Origin: an uncultured Bacteroidota bacterium
GTDB taxonomy: Bacteria > Bacteroidota > Bacteroidia > UKL13-3
Assembly (NCBI GenBank): GCA_903883965.1
Contig: CAISCU010000014.1
Location: 1-64,000, forward strand
Direction: 5' to 3'
Length of the DNA stretch: 64,000 nucleotides
Below the pieces are notes generated by a model, which did no database searches, was not told the origin of the DNA, and saw nothing but the letters and a program-made list of their open reading frames with translations. Both the position numbers and the translations under genes were made by a program. Below, one piece after another: positions 58,289-64,000 of this stretch; the stretch's first letter is position 1, and every line of letters begins with the position of its first letter.

Positions 58289-60775
58289 TCAACCCTTATT
58301 TTTCTCAAAATACGCTTTTACCTTCTCTTGAATAGCTTCTAAATGAATTTGGGTTTCTAAATTTCCTTGTTTGGCTGTTTTTTTCAAGATTTGTTTCAAC
58401 TGGTAGTTGATAGCAGCTTGTGAAATCGCATCCACCTGATTGTGAAGCATTCTATCAATATATTGGTCAACCAACGAATTTTGTAAATTTTGTCTAAATG
58501 TAGATAAATTGCTGTTATCGTCCCCAAAACAAGCTAGTGTAAGCTCGTTTAACATGGCTACTACACTGTATTGGTTGCCGTACAACCTGCTATCGGTTAA
58601 ACGTTTAATGACAACTGGATTTAGTAAATGAGCTAGAACCAATTCTTGTTGAGCTAATACTCTCTGATGAATTTTAGGATCTTCTGTGCTCGAATAAAAA
58701 TTAAAACCCCTTCTTTGGTTTTGCAAGTATGGAAGTGTTTTTATATGATGAATAAAAGCATCGTTTGCAAATGCATATTTCTTTAACAATTCCATGGCTT
58801 GTTTTTGAACCTTCAGTTCAATTGGGGTATATGGAACGCTTTTTTTAGTTCTGTCAACTTTTACGCCTCCAATGTATTTTGCAACTACTTGAATTTGATT
58901 AAAATATTCTGTTTGTGCAATGTCATACATCTGCTTGAGTTCTTGAAATCCAATACCTTTTTCAGCAAATCTATTTGGTATACTATCCATTAATTGATTC
59001 ACTAATTTCAATCTGTTTTCAGCAAAAACCAATGCATCTTTTCCCATATCGTTTACATTGATTCGTGGATCAATCCCTTTACCAACTGACCTCATATCGT
59101 CTGCATCATTTCCAAAAATATGCATTGAATCTGCTGCAAGTGAAAGTATTGAGGACAATTGTATAGCCGTTAAGCTGTCGTTTGAAGCTTCCGGAAGGTA
59201 TCCGTATTGAATAGCCCAATTGTCATAAGGGCCCGGAATAGTAGTAAAAAAATCACCTTGTTTGGATGGATCTTTAGACAAATTTACGGCAGGGTAATCC
59301 ATAACAGATGCCGTTAATCCAATTTGATGGGTTAAATTGGTATCGTTTAATTGGCTGCAATACAACATTTGAGAGGCCTTCATGTTGTGATTTAAGCCAA
59401 GAGTATGACCCATTTCATGCAAAGTCAAATAATAAATAGATTGTTCTAGATAGCGCTGTTTGAGAGCACTTTCAGCAGGCAAAAATTGTAATGCTGCAGC
59501 TGCAAACAAATTTGACTCTTGTAAATAATTTTCAGCTTGGCAAGCCCCTGCAGCTATTTCTTTGGTTATACATTGGTTTTCAAATAAATTTGATTGCTTG
59601 AGTTTATTGGTGACAAAAATATATTCAAGCATGATATCTGCCCCTAAAATTTGACCAGTTCTAGGGTCTACAAAGCTGGGACCATAACCTCCAAATGCTG
59701 GCTGAGGAGAGTTTACCCATCTAATTACATTGTATCTGATATCGCCAGCATCCCAACTAGCAGAGTCGGGTTGTTGTTTGATTTGAATGGCATTTTTAAA
59801 TCCAGCTTTTTCAAAAGCAAAATTCCAGCGCTCTCCAGCTTTTTGTATCATTGGTCTGAATTCAAGAGGTGTGGTTTTTTCCATCCACCAAACAATCGGC
59901 TCTATTGGCTCAGACATCAATGAATCTGGATACTTTTTTTGTAAATGCCAGCGATGAATCATGTCTTTATATGGCACTGACTGCTTGCTGGTCATATCAT
60001 CTACTTCTTCTATAAAATAACCTACTCTTGGATCATCCTTTCTGGGTTTGTAGTCATTTTTAGGTGCCTCAATGATACAGTGTTGTACTTGAATACTCGT
60101 AAATCTATCGTCGGCAATTTCTTTTCCACCACCAACAGTTGGCAAGGCATTTTCAAAAGCATACGCAATGGAAATAGCTATATTTTGAGGATAGTTTTTG
60201 ATGCCTGTATATTTGGTCTTATCTTTACTCAATGATCCTAAATTAAATCTATTTGGATTATTTGATTGTTTGATTTGACTCAGCGCTTCTTGTAAAAAAA
60301 TAGGAGCTGCATCTATGAGTATTTCTCCTGAACTTTTATTTTCAGCAATGATTTTAAGACTTGCAATCAATGCATCATTGATGTTTGCTGCCCCCGCTTT
60401 AGCAATGGGATTCTCAGGATCAAAATAATAACCCGTTTGCAAAAATTTCAATTCAATTTTATCAAAATAGCGATCAAATTGAATGAGCTTATTGTCTCTG
60501 TATCCACCTCTAATTTGTCCGGTAGCGGCTATACCATCTGTTGTATGAGAAAAGTAAATAAATGGTGTTTTTAACTGATTTTGTGTAATTACTAAATAAA
60601 CATTCCCATTTGTTGTATCCTGATAGATTGTAAACAATCCAAGTATTTTCTTGTAATTTTTTACTTTTTCTTGAATGGGATTGGCATTTGATAAATTTAC
60701 TTTCTGTTTACTTATTTGACAGGCAGACAGCATCAGTACAGCTATAAATACGGCTGAAATTATTTTATTAAACAT
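58289..60775 (-). CDS. Zinc-dependent metalloprotease lipoprotein (DUF5117/DUF5118-type)
   Basis: 828-residue cell-envelope protease with a lipoprotein signal (IISAVFIAVLMLSACQ, Cys19 after LSA). An N-terminal all-beta region of the DUF5118/DUF5117 type (about 30-310) is followed by a metzincin active site HEMGHTLGLNHNMKAS (HExxHxxGxxH) with a Met-turn SVMDYPAV about 30 residues later, and a helical C-terminal region. This is a common Bacteroidota and Proteobacteria family with no well-defined substrate. It follows the AraC-type response regulator by 11 bp, so its expression may depend on that system. Confidence 0.9.
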   Translation of the reverse strand: MFNKIISAVFIAVLMLSACQISKQKVNLSNANPIQEKVKNYKKILGLFTIYQDTTNGNVYLVITQNQLKTPFIYFSHTTDGIAATGQIRGGYRDNKLIQFDRYFDKIELKFLQTGYYFDPENPIAKAGAANINDALIASLKIIAENKSSGEILIDAAPIFLQEALSQIKQSNNPNRFNLGSLSKDKTKYTGIKNYPQNIAISIAYAFENALPTVGGGKEIADDRFTSIQVQHCIIEAPKNDYKPRKDDPRVGYFIEEVDDMTSKQSVPYKDMIHRWHLQKKYPDSLMSEPIEPIVWWMEKTTPLEFRPMIQKAGERWNFAFEKAGFKNAIQIKQQPDSASWDAGDIRYNVIRWVNSPQPAFGGYGPSFVDPRTGQILGADIMLEYIFVTNKLKQSNLFENQCITKEIAAGACQAENYLQESNLFAAAALQFLPAESALKQRYLEQSIYYLTLHEMGHTLGLNHNMKASQMLYCSQLNDTNLTHQIGLTASVMDYPAVNLSKDPSKQGDFFTTIPGPYDNWAIQYGYLPEASNDSLTAIQLSSILSLAADSMHIFGNDADDMRSVGKGIDPRINVNDMGKDALVFAENRLKLVNQLMDSIPNRFAEKGIGFQELKQMYDIAQTEYFNQIQVVAKYIGGVKVDRTKKSVPYTPIELKVQKQAMELLKKYAFANDAFIHHIKTLPYLQNQRRGFNFYSSTEDPKIHQRVLAQQELVLAHLLNPVVIKRLTDSRLYGNQYSVVAMLNELTLACFGDDNSNLSTFRQNLQNSLVDQYIDRMLHNQVDAISQAAINYQLKQILKKTAKQGNLETQIHLEAIQEKVKAYFEKNKG

Positions 60776-60786
60776 TGGAATTGAGT

Positions 60787-61548
60787 TTAAATAGTAGCTT
60801 TGTTGATCACAAAAGAAGGAGATACTTTGTATTGGTCTTTAAAGCATTTACAAAAATATGAAAGTGAATTAAAACCTACGGAAAATGCTACATCTGCTAC
60901 ACTTGAGTAATTGTTCTTAAACAATAAATAGGCTTTTTCTAATCTGTTTTTACGAATGTAAACCTTAGGGGTTTCATGAAAATATTTTTCAAAATAGCGT
61001 TCAAATGTAGAAAGACTCATTTCTAAACTATTTGCAATGAGTTTTACAGACAAATCTGGATTAGAGAGGTTTTCTGCAATGTACTTTTTGGTAGCATTGA
61101 CAAAAAGCGCATTCTTATCTGCAATATTGATTTGGTGTTCTTGCTTTAATACTCCAATTTCATGTTTTGATTTCCAATTTTCTCTGTCTTTTATAATATT
61201 CTGAGCTTTGAGTATAAGCTCTTTGGCATCAAAGGGTTTAAATAAGTAATCGATAGCACCTAATTCTAAGCCTTTATATTTGTCTTCTAATTCAGTTAAG
61301 GCTGTTATAAAAATCAAAGGAATATCTTTCGTTAATTCATTTGTTTTTAAGCTATCCAACATGGCCAGCCCATTGGTGTTAGGCATCATAATATCAGATA
61401 CTATTAAATCAGGCAGGTTATTCTCACAAATTTGAAGTGCTTTAGCGCCATCTTCAGCTACCAATAAATCAAAATAATCACCCAAAATGTCAATTAAAAT
61501 TTGGCGCATTGGTGGATAATCCTCCACAATGAGAACTTTTTGTTTCAT
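60787..61548 (-). CDS. Response regulator with AraC-type DNA-binding domain
   Basis: 253 residues. Receiver (VLIVEDYPPMRQILIDIL, phospho-Asp in LIVSDIMMPNTNG, Lys in LFKPFDAKE) and a C-terminal AraC/XylS helix-turn-helix pair (about 150-250; SNPDLSVKLIANSLEMSLSTFERYFEKYFHETPKVYIRK, SVADVAFSVGFNSLSYFCKCFKDQYKVSP). It resembles the output half of hybrid two-component systems, here as a separate protein. It is the likely partner of the PAS kinase 72 bp upstream. Confidence 0.92.
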   Translation of the reverse strand: MKQKVLIVEDYPPMRQILIDILGDYFDLLVAEDGAKALQICENNLPDLIVSDIMMPNTNGLAMLDSLKTNELTKDIPLIFITALTELEDKYKGLELGAIDYLFKPFDAKELILKAQNIIKDRENWKSKHEIGVLKQEHQINIADKNALFVNATKKYIAENLSNPDLSVKLIANSLEMSLSTFERYFEKYFHETPKVYIRKNRLEKAYLLFKNNYSSVADVAFSVGFNSLSYFCKCFKDQYKVSPSFVINKATI

Positions 61549-61620
61549 CAGCTTAAAAAATACTTATAAAATTCGGCAAATATTGTGTTAAATTACAATT
61601 AATTTATTTAGAAACAACAA

Positions 61621-63087
61621 TTAACGCTGTCCATTCTGAAAATTGGGTATGCTAACCTTAAAAAGGGTTCCAACATCTAGATGAGACTCTAATTCAATGC
61701 TGCCATGGTGTAAATCAACAAAATTTTTGATAATTACCAAACCTAGCCCTGTTCCTTGAAAATGTATGCTGTTACTAGCCCTATAAAATGAATTGAATAA
61801 TTTGGATTGTTCGTTTGTTGGTATGCCAATACCAAAGTCTTCTACAACAACTGTTGTTTCATGAGTATTCTGTGAGATGTAAAGATTGATGTCATTTTGT
61901 GAATACTTTACCGCATTTGACAAAATATTTGAAAATACATGAAACATCAATTTGGAATCAATTTCTAAATCTTCGATAGGTGATTGCTTCAGAATTTTGA
62001 TTTTCCGATTCACTAAAAAACCGAAATTCTGTTCAATCATATTTTCAAGTAAAAGAAGCAAATTACTTTTTGTAAAACAAATAGGAGTTTGACTCACATC
62101 ATGCCTACCAATCATTAAAACATCGTTTAATAAAGTATTTAAATTATGAACTTCATTGTTGATGGTATTTATGTATTGGTTTATTTTTGGGTTTTCAATT
62201 TGGTTCTTTTCTAAAAAAATAGCCAATAAATCTATGCTTCCCTTTATGGTTGCTAAGGGAGTTCTGAACTCGTGTGAAATTGTACTTACAAACTTATTTT
62301 TCAACTGATTGAGTTCGGTTTGTTTTTCCAGGTTTTTGAGTGTTTCTAGTTCAGCTTTTTTTCTATCTGAAATATCTAACCCAAACCCTAAAACAAATTC
62401 TATCTCTCCCGTAGAATTGTAAATTGGTTTAAAATGTCGCAATACCCATTTGCTTGAACCGTCTGGTTGTTTGCCCTTGAACTCCTCTTCATATTCTATG
62501 AGCTTACCAGTGGTAATTACCTTTTTAAAAGTTTCTTGTCTTCCATTTAAATGAGATGGAGAAAGCTGATACTTTTGGGCATACTCTTTATCAGTTTTAC
62601 CAATTAACCAACTGCGTTTTTTTTCATCTGATAAGGCAATATTGTTGATATACAAATACCTATGATTGGGAGAAAAAACAACTACATCAACGGGTAAATG
62701 ATTGAGTAGGTTTTCATAAAAATCTTTGAGTTGTTCTAAACCACTATTTTCATTGAAATGAATAGAGGTTGGCCGAATATAAAATAGATACATTGCTACA
62801 GATTCATCGTATTGAATTTGCAATTGAACCCCTATTTTTTTTAAATCAGGACATTTCAAAAATGCAAAAAAGTCTATACTTGATTTATTCAACAATGGTT
62901 GAGTAAATGGAGATTCCTTTTCAACAATCAATTCAGAAATAGGTAAACCAATGTAATCTATTGCAAAATTTTCAATTGATTTTAAAGAACCTTTTGCATG
63001 TTTAATCAATCCAAACTCATCAGTAATGAGAATCAACTCATTTGTATTTTTATCTATGAGCTCCTGAAAATTGAATTGATCTGACAT
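61621..63087 (-). CDS. PAS domain sensor histidine kinase (soluble)
   Basis: 488 residues without membrane helices: N-terminal PAS-like region (about 12-115), a PAS/PAC pair (about 122-245; NLLNHLPVDVVVFSPNHRYLYINN ... GFGLDISDRKKAE), HisKA with STISHEFRTPLATIKGSIDLL and HATPase_c with N box ILSNAVKYSQND and G boxes VEDFGIGIP and GTGLGLVIIKNF. Probably a cytoplasmic sensor. It starts 12 nt after the FBPase stop and precedes the AraC-type regulator, suggesting one transcription unit. Confidence 0.93.
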   Translation of the reverse strand: MSDQFNFQELIDKNTNELILITDEFGLIKHAKGSLKSIENFAIDYIGLPISELIVEKESPFTQPLLNKSSIDFFAFLKCPDLKKIGVQLQIQYDESVAMYLFYIRPTSIHFNENSGLEQLKDFYENLLNHLPVDVVVFSPNHRYLYINNIALSDEKKRSWLIGKTDKEYAQKYQLSPSHLNGRQETFKKVITTGKLIEYEEEFKGKQPDGSSKWVLRHFKPIYNSTGEIEFVLGFGLDISDRKKAELETLKNLEKQTELNQLKNKFVSTISHEFRTPLATIKGSIDLLAIFLEKNQIENPKINQYINTINNEVHNLNTLLNDVLMIGRHDVSQTPICFTKSNLLLLLENMIEQNFGFLVNRKIKILKQSPIEDLEIDSKLMFHVFSNILSNAVKYSQNDINLYISQNTHETTVVVEDFGIGIPTNEQSKLFNSFYRASNSIHFQGTGLGLVIIKNFVDLHHGSIELESHLDVGTLFKVSIPNFQNGQR

Positions 63088-63099
63088 GGTTAAAGGAAT

Positions 63100-64000
63100 T
63101 TAACCCAAGTAAAATTCAACTTTTTCAACCATATTCAAAGAACCCATAATAACTGGTACTCTTTGATGTAATTTTTCTGGAACGATATCTAAAATTCGTT
63201 GTCCTTTTCCGTTGGTAGCTTTTCCTCCTGCTTGTTCACATATATACGCCATTGGAATACCTTCAAACATTAGCCTGAGTTTGCCATTGGGTGATTTTGC
63301 GGTAGGTGGATAAATAAAAACCCCTCCTTTTAATAAATTTCTGTGAAAATCAGCAACCATAGAACCAATATACCTTGCTGTATAAGGACGTTTTTCTTCG
63401 CTATTTTTTTCTTTTGCCCAACTCAAATACTGTTTAATTCCTTCTGGAAACTCAGCTGCATTTCCTTCATTGATTGAATAAATTGACCCTGATTGTGGCG
63501 TTAGTACTGTTGATTGTGACAAACAAAATTCTCCAATAGATGGGTCTAAAGTAAATGCATTGACGCCTTTTCCTGTTGAAAACACCAACATAGTACTGGT
63601 ACCATAAACCACATAACCCGCTGCTACCAATTGGTTTCCTGCCTGCAACGCATCTTCAATAGTTGGTGTAGTTCCTGCAGGTGTGATTCTTCTGTAAATT
63701 GAAAAAATGGTACCAATTGAAACATTCACGTCTATATTGCTTGAACCATCTAATGGGTCAATACAAATAACATAGTTGCCATTTTTCGAAAATTCGCCTT
63801 CTAAGGGAATAACCTCATCATTTTCTTCGCTGGCCATCATGCATACTTCTCCTCCCCTGCTCAATGCCCAAATAAATGTTTCGTTGCCAATAATATCAAG
63901 CTTTTTCACATCTTCACCTTGAACATTCACTGAACCATGATCGCCTAAAATATGGGTCAACCCCGCTTTATTCACTTCTCTAGAAATCATTTTAGCTGCA
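63100..64000 (-). CDS. fbp: Class I fructose-1,6-bisphosphatase (N-terminus outside the window)
   Basis: Gluconeogenic enzyme, fructose-1,6-bisphosphate to fructose-6-phosphate. Metal/substrate motif [74 protein letters not shown] with the late Glu, and [19 protein letters not shown]. The frame remains open past the track's ATG at 63990 ([13 protein letters not shown]) to the edge, so the true start lies beyond 64000 and roughly 30-40 residues are missing. Confidence 0.96.
   Translation of the reverse strand, partial: AAKMISREVNKAGLTHILGDHGSVNVQGEDVKKLDIIGNETFIWALSRGGEVCMMASEENDEVIPLEGEFSKNGNYVICIDPLDGSSNIDVNVSIGTIFSIYRRITPAGTTPTIEDALQAGNQLVAAGYVVYGTSTMLVFSTGKGVNAFTLDPSIGEFCLSQSTVLTPQSGSIYSINEGNAAEFPEGIKQYLSWAKEKNSEEKRPYTARYIGSMVADFHRNLLKGGVFIYPPTAKSPNGKLRLMFEGIPMAYICEQAGGKATNGKGQRILDIVPEKLHQRVPVIMGSLNMVEKVEFYLG

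Overview
The window looks like a chromosomal segment of a Bacteroidota bacterium (class Bacteroidia in the broad sense; I cannot name the genus). The reasons are an AT-rich sequence, two secreted proteins with type IX secretion (T9SS) C-terminal sorting domains, Bacteroidota-type families (DUF4290, DUF1761, HU/SPOR fusion, DUF5117-type metalloprotease), few Shine-Dalgarno sequences, and several matches to the Bacteroidota -7 box TAnnTTTG. About 53 protein genes, one tRNA-Arg(ACG), one putative retron ncRNA, one pseudogene and two clear intrinsic terminators are described.

Layout. 1-109: 5' end of a secreted protein, paralogous to the gene at 54885. 333-12844: a glycoprotein-catabolism block (two GH20 hexosaminidases, glycosylasparaginase, CutC, GH2 beta-mannosidase, GH29 alpha-fucosidase) interrupted by a MacAB-like ABC transporter. 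Together these enzymes could strip the core of an N-linked glycan down to asparagine. 12966-15271: small housekeeping and unknown genes. 15449-19539: three photolyase/cryptochrome-family genes in a row, the middle one apparently with its domains in swapped order. 19608-21653: secreted endonuclease I.

22091-27053: a small genomic island inserted at the 3' end of mnmE (trmE) and bounded by 15-bp direct repeats identical to the last 15 nt of mnmE. It carries a decayed HTH gene, a Fic protein, a HipB-like repressor with an inverted-repeat operator, and a coupled pair: a dCTPP1/MazG-like dNTP pyrophosphohydrolase and a GIY-YIG/DUF2075/S24 (LexA-UmuD-like) fusion. This pair looks like a candidate anti-phage or DNA-damage-responsive system.

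27039-32437: mnmE, an esterase, a VOC protein, then a retron-type reverse transcriptase. Between the RT and an upstream divergent DnaB-like helicase lies a 140-nt region with near-perfect terminal inverted repeats and an internal hairpin, as expected of an msr-msd RNA. This retron/DnaB-like unit is the other strong candidate for an undescribed system.

32539-39037: YraN, EamA transporter, BtuF-like protein, YebC, a GNAT-nitrilase fusion and a two-component system. 39297-44621: a 1774-residue T9SS adhesin-like protein made of 18 Ig-like domains in strict A/B alternation. 44856-58211: housekeeping genes (recN, cobalamin adenosyltransferase, cysteine desulfurase, ureohydrolase, map, peroxiredoxin, tRNA-Arg, ispD, queA). 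58289-64000: lipoprotein metalloprotease, AraC-type response regulator, PAS histidine kinase and the start-truncated class I fructose-1,6-bisphosphatase, all on the minus strand.

All calls were made by reading the sequence and the supplied ORF track. No database search was run, so family names rest on recognised motifs.
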